Origin: Szabonella sp046295215
GTDB lineage: Bacteria > Pseudomonadota > Alphaproteobacteria > Rhodobacterales > Rhodobacteraceae
Length of the DNA: 64,000 nt
Direction of reading: 5' to 3'
NCBI GenBank assembly: GCA_046295215.1
Contig: JBKBNP010000018.1
Span: forward strand, 1 to 64,000
Shown here piece by piece: positions 15,474-23,855 of this stretch; position 1 is the first letter of the stretch; every line of letters starts with the position of its first letter. The translations under genes and the position numbers were made by a program. The notes beneath the pieces were generated by a model. That model searched no databases. It was not told the DNA's origin and worked only from the letters and a program-made list of their open reading frames with translations.

Positions 15474-18134
15474 TTAATTCCCTCCCAGAATGGCCTCGAC
15501 GGCGGCGATGGCGGCCTCTGCCCCGGCAATATCAGCCCCACCGGCCTGTGCCATGTCCGGTCGTCCGCCCCCGCCCTTGCCGCCAAGCGCCTCGGCGGCG
15601 GCTCGCACCAGCGTCACCGCCGACAGCGAGGCGGTCAGGTCATCGGTGACCCCCGCCGCCACGGCCGGCTTGCCCCCGGTATCGGCGATGAGCAGAACAG
15701 CCCCCGAACCGACACGCGCCTTCATTTCATCCACCAGCCCCGGCAGATCCTTGCCCGCAACCCCGGAAAGAACCTGAGAAATCAGCTTTACACCGTTGAT
15801 TTCCTTTATGTCCGAGCCCGCATTGCCACCCCCGGACATGGCGAGTTCGCGGCGCAACTGGGCCACTTCATTCTCCAGTCTGCGACGTTCGTCCAGCAGC
15901 GCCTTCGCGCGGCCTGCAAGTTCCGCAGGCGTCACCTTCAGAACCGCCGCCACATCGGCAAGCTGGGCCGCCTGTGCCTTGACATGGGCCAGCGCGCCCG
16001 GTCCGGTCAGGGCCTCGATCCGCCGAACCCCCGCAGATGACGCGGAATCGCCCAGAAGCACGAACAGCCCGATCTCCCCCAGCCGCGTGACATGGGTGCC
16101 ACCGCACAGTTCCAGACTGTAGGTCTGCCGATCCGCGCCCTTGCCCGAGCCCTCCAGAAAGCCCATCGAGACGACACGCACCTCATCGCCGTATTTCTCG
16201 CCAAAGAGCGCCTGTGCGCCAAGCGTGCGCGCCTCGTCCGGCGTCATGATCCTCGTGTCCACCACGCCATTGGCGCGGATGTAATCGTTCACCTCCGCCT
16301 CGACCTGCGCGAGTTCCGCCGCAGAAAGCCCCTGCGAATGGGAAAAGTCAAAGCGCAGCCGGTCGGGCGCGTTGAGCGACCCGCGCTGTGCGACATGATC
16401 ACCAAGCGCGCGGCGCAGCGCCTCATGCAGCAGATGGGTAGCCGAATGGTTCGCCCGGATCGCGGATCGCCGGGCATGGTCGACCACCAGCGCGGCCCCC
16501 TGCCCCGTGCCGATCTCGCCTTCGGTCACTTCGCCGATATGGATGAACAGACCCTGGCTTTTCTTCGTATCCGTGATCCGGACCACGCCGCCGGTGGTGC
16601 GCAATTCACCTTCATCCCCGACCTGCCCGCCCGATTCCGCATAAAACGGCGTCTGGTTCAGCACGATCTGCACCATTTCCCCCGCGCGGGCCGATCCGAT
16701 TGCCACGCCATCGCGCACCAGCGCCAGAATCTGGCCCTCGGCGGTTTCGGTGTCATAGCCCAGAAATTCCGTCGCCCCTCCGGCCTCGGCCAGATCGAAC
16801 CAGATCGCGGCATCCTTGGTATCGCCCGACCCCACCCAGGAGGCGCGCGCCTTGGCCTTCTGTTCGGCCATGGCGGAATCGAACCCGGCGGTGTCCACGC
16901 TGCGCCCCTTTTCGCGCAAGGCATCCTGCGTCAGATCCAGCGGAAAGCCGTAGGTGTCATAGAGCTTGAAGGCCGCCGCCCCCGGCAGGTCCGCCCCGTC
17001 CGGCAGACCGGCGAGTTCTTCGTCCAGCAGCTTCAGGCCCCGGTCCAGCGTTTGCCGAAACCGGGTTTCCTCCAGCCGAAGGGTCTCCTCGATCAGCGCC
17101 TGCGCGCGGGAAAGCTCGGGATAGGCCCCGCCCATCTGCCGCACGAGGGCCGGCACCAGACGGTGCATCACCGGATCGGTCGCCCCCAACTGATGCGCAT
17201 GGCGCATCGCGCGCCGCATGATCCGCCGCAGCACATAGCCGCGCCCCTCGTTCGAAGGCATCACGCCGTCCGCGATCAGGAAAGAGGTCGACCGCAGATG
17301 GTCCGCGATGACGCGGTGATGCGTCTTGCCCGGACCGTCCGGATCCTGGCTTGTCGCATGGGCCGAAGCCTCGATCAGCGCGCGCATCAGGTCGGTGTCA
17401 TAATTGTCATGCTTGCCCTGCAACAGCGCGCCAATCCGTTCCAGACCCATGCCGGTGTCGATCGACTGCATCGGCAGAGGCTCCAGCCGCCCGTCGGCAA
17501 ACTGTTCATTCTGCATGAAAACGAGGTTCCAGATCTCGATGAAGCGGTCGCCATCCTCGTCGGCACTGCCCGGTGGGCCGCCCCAGATCTTGTCGCCATG
17601 GTCAAAGAAGATCTCGGTGCAGGGGCCGCAGGGGCCGGTCGGTCCCATGCGCCAGAAATTGTCATCCGTCGGGATGCGGATGATGCGGTCATCATTCAGC
17701 CCCGCGACCTTCTTCCAGATCGCTGCCGCCTCATCATCGGTATGATAGACCGTGACCAGGAGCCGGTCTTTCGGTATGTCGAAGTCGCGCGTCAGAAGTT
17801 CCCAGGCAAAGGGGATGGCATCGGATTTGAAATAATCCCCGAAGCTGAAATTGCCCAACATTTCAAAGAACGTATGGTGCCGTGCGGTGTAACCCACATT
17901 GTCGAGATCATTGTGCTTGCCCCCCGCCCGCACGCATTTCTGCGAGGTCGTGGCACGGGAGTAGTCGCGCGTCTCCGCCCCGGTGAAGCAGTTCTTGAAC
18001 TGCACCATGCCGGAATTGGTGAACATCAGCGTGGGATCGTTGCGCGGGACCAGCGGGCTGCTGTCCACGACGCGGTGGCCGTTGCGTTGGAAATAGTCGA
18101 GAAAGGTGGAGCGTATATCGTTCAGCGACGGCAT
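15474..18134 (-). CDS. alaS: Alanine-tRNA ligase
   Basis: Charges tRNA-Ala. The 886-residue protein has the class II catalytic core (about 1-250, beginning MPSLNDIRSTFLDYFQRNGH), a tRNA-recognition domain, the editing domain with zinc/editing ligands in NHSATHLLHEALR and CGGTHV, and a C-terminal DHHA1/C-Ala oligomerisation domain with a glycine-rich end (LGGKGGGGRPDMAQAGG). Length is typical. It is followed at once by the DUF1330 gene. A 137-bp gap separates it from the recA end upstream. Confidence 0.98.
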   Translation of the reverse strand: MPSLNDIRSTFLDYFQRNGHRVVDSSPLVPRNDPTLMFTNSGMVQFKNCFTGAETRDYSRATTSQKCVRAGGKHNDLDNVGYTARHHTFFEMLGNFSFGDYFKSDAIPFAWELLTRDFDIPKDRLLVTVYHTDDEAAAIWKKVAGLNDDRIIRIPTDDNFWRMGPTGPCGPCTEIFFDHGDKIWGGPPGSADEDGDRFIEIWNLVFMQNEQFADGRLEPLPMQSIDTGMGLERIGALLQGKHDNYDTDLMRALIEASAHATSQDPDGPGKTHHRVIADHLRSTSFLIADGVMPSNEGRGYVLRRIMRRAMRHAHQLGATDPVMHRLVPALVRQMGGAYPELSRAQALIEETLRLEETRFRQTLDRGLKLLDEELAGLPDGADLPGAAAFKLYDTYGFPLDLTQDALREKGRSVDTAGFDSAMAEQKAKARASWVGSGDTKDAAIWFDLAEAGGATEFLGYDTETAEGQILALVRDGVAIGSARAGEMVQIVLNQTPFYAESGGQVGDEGELRTTGGVVRITDTKKSQGLFIHIGEVTEGEIGTGQGAALVVDHARRSAIRANHSATHLLHEALRRALGDHVAQRGSLNAPDRLRFDFSHSQGLSAAELAQVEAEVNDYIRANGVVDTRIMTPDEARTLGAQALFGEKYGDEVRVVSMGFLEGSGKGADRQTYSLELCGGTHVTRLGEIGLFVLLGDSASSAGVRRIEALTGPGALAHVKAQAAQLADVAAVLKVTPAELAGRAKALLDERRRLENEVAQLRRELAMSGGGNAGSDIKEINGVKLISQVLSGVAGKDLPGLVDEMKARVGSGAVLLIADTGGKPAVAAGVTDDLTASLSAVTLVRAAAEALGGKGGGGRPDMAQAGGADIAGAEAAIAAVEAILGGN

Positions 18135-18271
18135 TTCGGGGGCCCCTCGTCAGGCAGGTCACGGCTTCGGGGGTTCGGTTTAACGGCGCATAACCGCCCT
18201 GTCCACAAGCCTTTGGGCCGGACCTTGCCGTTGCGCGCGCACCCGGGCAGGGCACGCGCATCCCGGCCCCG

Positions 18272-19345
18272 TCACATATCGACCAGATCGCCGTCGCCCG
18301 GACCTTCCGCCATATGGAAATCGAGCCCGTGGGAGGCGCGGATCTTTTCCTCGATCGCATCCGCGACGGCCGGGTTCGACTTCAGGAACAGCTTGGCATT
18401 CTCGCGCCCCTGGCCGATGCGCTCATCGCCATAGGAATACCAGGAGCCGGATTTCTCGACCACGCCGGCCTTGACACCAAGGTCCAGCAACTCGCCGGTC
18501 TTGGAAATACCCTCGCCATACATGATGTCGAATTCGACCTGCTTGAAGGGCGGCGCCACCTTGTTCTTGACGACCTTCACCCGCGTGGTGTTGCCCGTCA
18601 CCTCGTCCCGCTCCTTGATCGCGCCGATGCGGCGGATGTCGAGCCGGACCGAGGAATAGAATTTCAGCGCATTGCCCCCGGTCGTCGTCTCCGGGCTGCC
18701 GAACATCACGCCGATCTTCATGCGGATCTGGTTGATGAAGATCACCATGCAGTTCGAGCGCCCGATCGAGGCGGTGAGCTTGCGCATGGCCTGGCTCATC
18801 AGCCGGGCCTGGCTGCCCATCTGCATGTCTCCCATATCGCCTTCGATCTCCGACTTCGGCACCAGTGCCGCGACCGAGTCGACCACGATCAGGCTGACAG
18901 CCCCCGAACGCACCAGGGTATCGACGATCTCCAGCGCCTGCTCGCCCGTATCGGGCTGGCTGATCAGCAATTCGTCAAGGTTCACGCCGAGTTTCTTGGC
19001 ATATTGCGGATCGAGCGCATGTTCGGCGTCGACGAAGGCGCAGATGCCGCCCTTCTTCTGTTCCTCGGCCACCACATGCAGCGTGAGCGTGGTCTTGCCC
19101 GAACTTTCCGGCCCGTAGATCTCGATGATCCGCCCCTTGGGCAGCCCCCCGATCCCGAGCGCAATATCAAGCCCCAGCGAACCGGTCGAGGTCGCCTCTA
19201 TGTCCATGATCGCGTTATCCGCCCCGAGCCGCATGATCGAGCCCTTGCCGAACTGTCGTTCGATCTGTGCCAGCGCGCTTTCGAGTGCCTTCGACTTGTC
19301 CATCTCGCGCTTTTCCTTCACTTCAAAAAGGTTCGCCGTCGCCAT
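18272..19345 (-). CDS. recA: Recombinase RecA
   Basis: ATP-dependent strand-exchange protein and LexA co-protease. The 357-residue protein has Walker A GPESSGKT (78-85), Walker B LIVVDSVAAL, the L1/L2 DNA-binding loops (GSPETTTGGNALKFYSS) and an acidic C-terminus (EGPGDGDLVDM). The start is set at ATG 19345 (MATANLFEVK) because AAGGGGACTGG precedes it. A GAAC-N7-GAAC LexA operator lies about 50 bp upstream, so SOS induction is expected. Confidence 0.98.
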   Translation of the reverse strand: MATANLFEVKEKREMDKSKALESALAQIERQFGKGSIMRLGADNAIMDIEATSTGSLGLDIALGIGGLPKGRIIEIYGPESSGKTTLTLHVVAEEQKKGGICAFVDAEHALDPQYAKKLGVNLDELLISQPDTGEQALEIVDTLVRSGAVSLIVVDSVAALVPKSEIEGDMGDMQMGSQARLMSQAMRKLTASIGRSNCMVIFINQIRMKIGVMFGSPETTTGGNALKFYSSVRLDIRRIGAIKERDEVTGNTTRVKVVKNKVAPPFKQVEFDIMYGEGISKTGELLDLGVKAGVVEKSGSWYSYGDERIGQGRENAKLFLKSNPAVADAIEEKIRASHGLDFHMAEGPGDGDLVDM

Positions 19346-19395
19346 ATCCAGTCCCCTTATTCCACAGCCACGCATGGGCGGCAATCACGCTTGAT

Positions 19396-19410
19396 GTTCC
19401 TGACGTGTTC
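19396..19410 (-). promoter_or_regulatory. LexA (SOS) box of recA
   Basis: GTTCctgacgtGTTC on the plus strand, i.e. GAAC-N7-GAAC read toward recA. This direct repeat is the LexA operator described in Rhodobacter and related alphaproteobacteria. It lies about 50 bp upstream of the recA start. The same motif occurs upstream of lexA at 34.2 kb. Confidence 0.9.
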
Positions 19411-19480
19411 TCATACTTTCTGGAATAAAACAAGAACATTTGAGAAGTTTTTTACCAGATCCAGCTTTTGCCCAAAGATG

Positions 19481-19496
19481 TTAAGGGATAGTTTAC
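19481..19496. promoter_or_regulatory. Possible CtrA-like site upstream of the sulfotransferase gene
   Basis: TTAAgggatagTTTAC differs by one base from the CtrA consensus TTAA-N7-TTAAC and lies about 45 bp before the sulfotransferase-like gene. A single near-match of this length can occur by chance. Confidence 0.35.
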
Positions 19497-19540
19497 GGCG
19501 AAACGCTCACCTCGAAAAAAAAGCCGGAGATCGCGACGAA

Positions 19541-20137
19541 ATGCTGGTGTTCTGGGATCAAAGACTGGCGTTTCTGGCAACGCCCAAAACCGGATCAACG
19601 GCCATAGAGGCTGCACTCGAATCGCTCTCGGCGGTGGTGGTGCAGCGGCCGCCGGTTCTGAAACATACATCCGTGCGCCGGTTTCACCGTTTCCTCGGGC
19701 CCTATCTGGAGGTTGCGTCAGGCGAGCCATTCGCAGTCTGTGCCATGATGCGCGAGCCGCGCGACTGGCTGGGCAGCTGGTATCGCTACCGGCAGCGCGA
19801 GGATGTGACCGACCCGAAGAAAAGCACGCGCGGCCTCAGTTTCGATACTTTCGTGAATGGCTATTGCGAGGCGGTGCAGCCCGAATGTGCCGCGGTCGGC
19901 TCGCAGTCGGTGTTTCTGGCGGAGCGCAAGGGCAAGGGCGTCGATCACCTCTTCCGCTATGAGGACATCGGCAGTTTCGTGCAGTTTCTCGAAGACCGGC
20001 TGGGGTGCGAGATCCATCTTCCGAGGCTGAACGTGTCGCCCGCCGCGGATCTGGAACTTGCCCCTGCAACGGTGGCGCGGATGGAGGAGGCGATGGCCGA
20101 TGACTTCGCACTCTACGGGTCGATCAGACAAGGTTGA
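19541..20137 (+). CDS. Sulfotransferase-like protein, 198 aa
   Basis: The N-terminal FLATPKTGSTAIEAALESL matches the PAPS 5'-phosphosulfate-binding loop of sulfotransferases (K-T-G-S-T). The later MMREPRDWLGSWYRYR fits the 3'-phosphate-binding region. At 198 residues it is shorter than most sulfotransferases (about 250-350), so it is a minimal member. Substrate unknown. The start is ATG 19541 (MLVFWDQRLA). The long open frame upstream overlaps recA antisense and is rejected. It is divergent from recA across about 195 bp, and convergent with cckA. Confidence 0.82.
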   Translation: MLVFWDQRLAFLATPKTGSTAIEAALESLSAVVVQRPPVLKHTSVRRFHRFLGPYLEVASGEPFAVCAMMREPRDWLGSWYRYRQREDVTDPKKSTRGLSFDTFVNGYCEAVQPECAAVGSQSVFLAERKGKGVDHLFRYEDIGSFVQFLEDRLGCEIHLPRLNVSPAADLELAPATVARMEEAMADDFALYGSIRQG

Positions 20138-20213
20138 CGGCGAGGCGTGCCTGGTGTTGCCCCCCATAGTGACTGCCGGATGGGGCATCGGTGCAGGCCC
20201 TGCCTGACCGGAT

Positions 20214-22559
20214 TCATTGCCGGATCTGGTTCTGGACCGTCATCGTCAGGTCATTGAGCGAGAAGGGTTTGGGAAGAAAGACGGAATTGGGGATGCGCGC
20301 CTGATCTTCGCTCAGGCAGTCCTCGGCATAGCCAGAGACAAAGACCACCCGGACATCGGGACGCTGACGCCGCGCTTCACGCACCCAGCTCGGCCCGTCC
20401 ATGCCCGGCATGACAACATCCGTGACAAAGACATCGACATCGAGCGTCGCATCCTCCAGCGTGCGGAGCGCCTCCTCTGCATTGCCTGCCTCGATGACCG
20501 TGTAGCCGCGCAGACGCAAGGCACGCGACGCAAAGGCCCGGACCGGAGCCTCATCCTCGACCAGCAGGACGACCCCTTCGCCGGGCCGCGCAGGAAGGGA
20601 TTGGGTCACTGCTTCCCTCGGGGCCGCGGTCTCGCGATCAGGGATGTAGACAGGGAAGTAGAGTTCGAACACGCTGCCCTTGCCCGGCTCGCTGTCGACA
20701 AAAATGAACCCCCCAGACTGCTTGACGATCCCGTAAACCGTTGAAAGACCAAGACCCGTGCCCTTCCCCACACCCTTGGTGGTGTAGAAAGGTTCGAAAA
20801 TCTTTTCGGTCCGGTCGGCAGGAATGCCGCAACCTGTGTCGATCATCCGGATCAGGGAATAGTCACCGGCCGGCAGCAGGGCCCTGTCGCGCGGCTGATC
20901 TTCGGCAAGACGCAATGCCTCGGTCTCGATCCGGATCGTGCCGCCTTCGGTCATTGCATCGCGCGCATTCACCACGAGATTCATCAAGACCTGTTCGAGT
21001 TGGCGCTTGTCAGCCCGGATCGCCCCCAGATCCGGGGCGTGAACCAGTTGAAGCTGCAGCTTTTCACCCACCAGACGATTGAGAAGATGGGTCATTTCCG
21101 ACAGCACATCCTGCAGGTCGACCAGTTCGGGTTTCAGCGTCTGCTTGCGCGAGAAGGCCAGAAGCTGACCCACGAGGCTCGCCGCGCGGTTGGAGTTCTG
21201 ATGGATCTGGACCAGATCGGCAAATTCCGGGTCACCTGGCGTGTGGCGCAGCAACAGCAGGTCGCAATGGCCCGAGATGGCGGTCAGCAGGTTGTTGAAA
21301 TCATGGGCAATCCCACCGGCCAACTGGCCGATCGCCTGCATCTTCTGGCTCTGGACGAATTGCGCCTCCAGCGTCTTGAGCGCCGTCGCGTCCTGCAGGA
21401 CGGCCAGCACCCCGGGCCGGCCCTTTTCAACGACACGGCGCAGGTTGACCTGCACGAAAACTTCTTCGCTGGGTCGCCTCAGACGCAGAACCTCGGCCCG
21501 TCCCGGCACCCGTTCCGCCAGAATGTCATCCATCCAGTCCGAGATCGACCTCCCCAGACCCTCGAAGAGATCATTGATCCGCAGACTTGCGTCCTCCGGC
21601 CCGATCCTCGACAACTCGCGCGCCGCGCGATTGGCCGCCCGGATGCTGCCATCGGCCCGGAACTTGATGAGGGCGACCGGCACATGTTCGAAATCGGCCA
21701 GCATTTCGGGCCCGTCCTCGCGTTCCGGCACCGGCAGAAGATAGATCTCGCGGCGCTCCCCGATCCCCGACACTTCCGCCAGGATGGCGCGCACCGGACC
21801 ATCGACCCCGGCCACGGAAACCTCCTCCCCTGAATGGAGCGTGGGCGAGGTGAACACCCGGTCGAGGCGTTTCGGCCGCATCCCGACAAGGCGGCGCATC
21901 GCCTCGTTGGTGAACAGCACCACACCGGCCTTGTTGACCACCATCATCGGCAGGCTGAGCGTTTCCGCACCGCGCCCAAGCCCGGACCTTTCACTGAACT
22001 CCTCCAGCCGCCACAGGAAAAACCCCTCGCTGACGGCATGGACCGAAAGCCGGGTATGTCCGCGCCGCGTGACGACATCCTCCCGCGAGGAGCCCTGCTG
22101 GCGCGCGCGCGACTGAAGGCGGAACAGGACCGAGGCCGGGCTTGCGAAGAAATCCTTGAGCGTGCCCACAAGCGTTGCCCCCGGCACCGGTCCGAACCTC
22201 TCGACCGCGGCGGCATTGTGGAACGTTATCTCTCCGGTTTCATCGGTCACGAAACAGGGGGAGGCATCCGTCCCGACCATCTTGCCGATCACCCCTGCAA
22301 GGCGGCGGCGGCGGAACTTCTGAACCAGTCCGATGCCCCGGATCACCAGGATGAGCGCGACAAAGGTCGCCCCCGCCATCAGGGCGGTCAATCGCGTCTC
22401 GACATGGGTGGCGAACCAAGCCGTTGTCAGGCAGGCAATCGCCGCGCCGAGCAAGAGCCAGAGCCTGCCGGCCAGCGCCCGTGCGGTCTGCGCAACCTCC
22501 CCTGCCGAGTTCCAAACCTGCCGCACCAGCACCTCCCGACCGGACCGTTCCAGGGTCAT
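20214..22559 (-). CDS. cckA: Hybrid sensor histidine kinase CckA
   Basis: The cell-cycle kinase that feeds phosphate through ChpT to CtrA. The 781-residue protein has two transmembrane helices (about 29-51 and 58-77), PAS-like sensory domains (about 95-180, 195-280 and 285-395), a dimerisation/phosphoacceptor domain with His419 (GGIAHDFNNLLTAISGHCDL), a HATPase domain (DTGCGIP, GKGTGLGLSTVYGIVKQSGG) and a C-terminal receiver domain (VLLVEDEAPVRAF, phospho-Asp in VFVTDVVMPGMDG). The GIAHDFNNLL context is typical of CckA-type kinases. In Rhodobacter this protein also influences motility and gene transfer agent release. A CtrA-type motif sits directly upstream. Confidence 0.93.
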   Translation of the reverse strand: MTLERSGREVLVRQVWNSAGEVAQTARALAGRLWLLLGAAIACLTTAWFATHVETRLTALMAGATFVALILVIRGIGLVQKFRRRRLAGVIGKMVGTDASPCFVTDETGEITFHNAAAVERFGPVPGATLVGTLKDFFASPASVLFRLQSRARQQGSSREDVVTRRGHTRLSVHAVSEGFFLWRLEEFSERSGLGRGAETLSLPMMVVNKAGVVLFTNEAMRRLVGMRPKRLDRVFTSPTLHSGEEVSVAGVDGPVRAILAEVSGIGERREIYLLPVPEREDGPEMLADFEHVPVALIKFRADGSIRAANRAARELSRIGPEDASLRINDLFEGLGRSISDWMDDILAERVPGRAEVLRLRRPSEEVFVQVNLRRVVEKGRPGVLAVLQDATALKTLEAQFVQSQKMQAIGQLAGGIAHDFNNLLTAISGHCDLLLLRHTPGDPEFADLVQIHQNSNRAASLVGQLLAFSRKQTLKPELVDLQDVLSEMTHLLNRLVGEKLQLQLVHAPDLGAIRADKRQLEQVLMNLVVNARDAMTEGGTIRIETEALRLAEDQPRDRALLPAGDYSLIRMIDTGCGIPADRTEKIFEPFYTTKGVGKGTGLGLSTVYGIVKQSGGFIFVDSEPGKGSVFELYFPVYIPDRETAAPREAVTQSLPARPGEGVVLLVEDEAPVRAFASRALRLRGYTVIEAGNAEEALRTLEDATLDVDVFVTDVVMPGMDGPSWVREARRQRPDVRVVFVSGYAEDCLSEDQARIPNSVFLPKPFSLNDLTMTVQNQIRQ

Positions 22560-22574
22560 AGAGCGGCAAAATCA

Positions 22575-22590
22575 TTAATTCGGGCTTAAC
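22575..22590 (-). promoter_or_regulatory. CtrA-type binding motif upstream of cckA
   Basis: TTAAttcgggcTTAAC, a perfect TTAA-N7-TTAAC match, 16-31 bp upstream of the cckA start codon. CtrA is the known end-point of the CckA pathway, so the site could provide feedback. A 6-bp hairpin (CCCGAA/TTCGGG, 22596-22612) lies between it and the end of the rsmB-like gene. Confidence 0.6.
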
Positions 22591-22624
22591 CGCTCCCCGA
22601 AACAGCTTCGGGTTATGCTGATCT

Positions 22625-23800
22625 TTAGTCAACTCTCGTCAGAAGTGCTGCGAAAAATCCATCGCCGCCATCCAGCGGTGCAAACCGGCGGGTCAGATCA
22701 CAGCGCCAGCCGGGCTGCGTGGCGAGGAAGGCGGATACACGCTCCTCATTCTCTTCTGCCAGCAGCGAACAGGTCGCATAGGCGAGAACCCCGCCCTGCC
22801 CCACCAGCGGCGCGGCCTCGGCAAGGATCCTGTGCTGAAGGGCGCAGAGCGTTTCCAGCCGCTCGGGGGTCAGCCGCCATTTCGCCTCGGGCGCACGGCG
22901 CCAACTGCCCGAGCCCGAACATGGCGCATCCACAAGGACAAGATCGAAGGGCGCTGCGGGCGACAGGTCGTCGGTTGCCAGAATCCCGACCTTTACCCCC
23001 GCCCGGGCGGCGCGGGCTGGCAGGTCCGACAGGCGGGCGGGGTCTGCATCATGGGCATGGAGGCTGAGCCGCGCCCTTGCGGCCATGGCAAGCGATTTGC
23101 CACCGCCTCCGGCACAATAGTCCAGCACCCGCGCGCCCTCGGACAGGGGCAGCAGGTCGACCACCGCCTGCGACGCCGCGTCCTGCAATTCCACCAGCCC
23201 CGCGGCAAAGGCAGGGCCGGATTGCAGCTTGCGGGCATTCTGCGTCACCTCCAGCGCGGTCGGAGAAAGCGCGCCGGGGCGGGTCGCGATGCCCTCGGCC
23301 TCCAGTGCCGCCATGGCCTCGGCCACCGATCCGCGCGCGGTGTTGACCCGCAGGAACACCGGCGCGCGGTGGCGCAGGGCTTCCAGCACCGCAGGGGCAT
23401 CGGTGCCGAGCGCGCGGTCGAGATGCGGGCGCAGCCAGTCGGGACAGTCGAGCGCGACATTGCCCTCGGCCTCCACAGGTGGGGGGCGGGCGTCCTGCTC
23501 TGCGACAGTCAGGGGGGACGGGGCGAACCTTGCGCCGGTGAAGAGTGTTTCCGGATCGGTTCCGGCGGCGCGCAGCGCCCCCAGAATCAGACCACGCCCG
23601 GTTTCCGCCCCCCCCAACTGCGCGAAAGACCGTCGGCAACGGATTGATCCAAAAACAATATCCCGGATTGCAAAACGATCCCCCGACCCGGCATAGCGAT
23701 TGCCCCGCGCCCAGTTCGTCAAGGCCTTTTCGGCAGGTTCGCCCGCAAGATAGCGGTCAAGAATCCCGATGGCGGCAGCGTGGCGGGCCGCCGGCGTCAT
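22625..23800 (-). CDS. RsmB/NOP-family RNA (cytosine-5) methyltransferase
   Basis: An SAM-dependent methyltransferase that makes m5C in RNA, probably 16S rRNA. The 391-residue protein has a helical N-terminal region (about 1-140), the SAM-binding motif RVLDYCAGGGGKSLAMA, the catalytic cysteine context VDAPCSGSGSWRRAPEAKW and the second cysteine in YATCSLLAEENEERV. Both cysteines needed for m5C chemistry are present. The exact target nucleotide cannot be read from sequence. It precedes cckA by 65 bp on the same strand and follows guaB by 55 bp. Confidence 0.92.
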   Translation of the reverse strand: MTPAARHAAAIGILDRYLAGEPAEKALTNWARGNRYAGSGDRFAIRDIVFGSIRCRRSFAQLGGAETGRGLILGALRAAGTDPETLFTGARFAPSPLTVAEQDARPPPVEAEGNVALDCPDWLRPHLDRALGTDAPAVLEALRHRAPVFLRVNTARGSVAEAMAALEAEGIATRPGALSPTALEVTQNARKLQSGPAFAAGLVELQDAASQAVVDLLPLSEGARVLDYCAGGGGKSLAMAARARLSLHAHDADPARLSDLPARAARAGVKVGILATDDLSPAAPFDLVLVDAPCSGSGSWRRAPEAKWRLTPERLETLCALQHRILAEAAPLVGQGGVLAYATCSLLAEENEERVSAFLATQPGWRCDLTRRFAPLDGGDGFFAALLTRVD

Positions 23801-23855
23801 GGCCGGTCACGTTCACACCGCAGCGGCGGGCACAGGGCAAGGCGGATCACGGCGA

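Noticed and set aside
18179..18200. Possible CtrA site upstream of alaS (TTAACGGCGCATAAC)
   Set aside because: The second half-site is imperfect and there is no reason to expect cell-cycle control of alaS.
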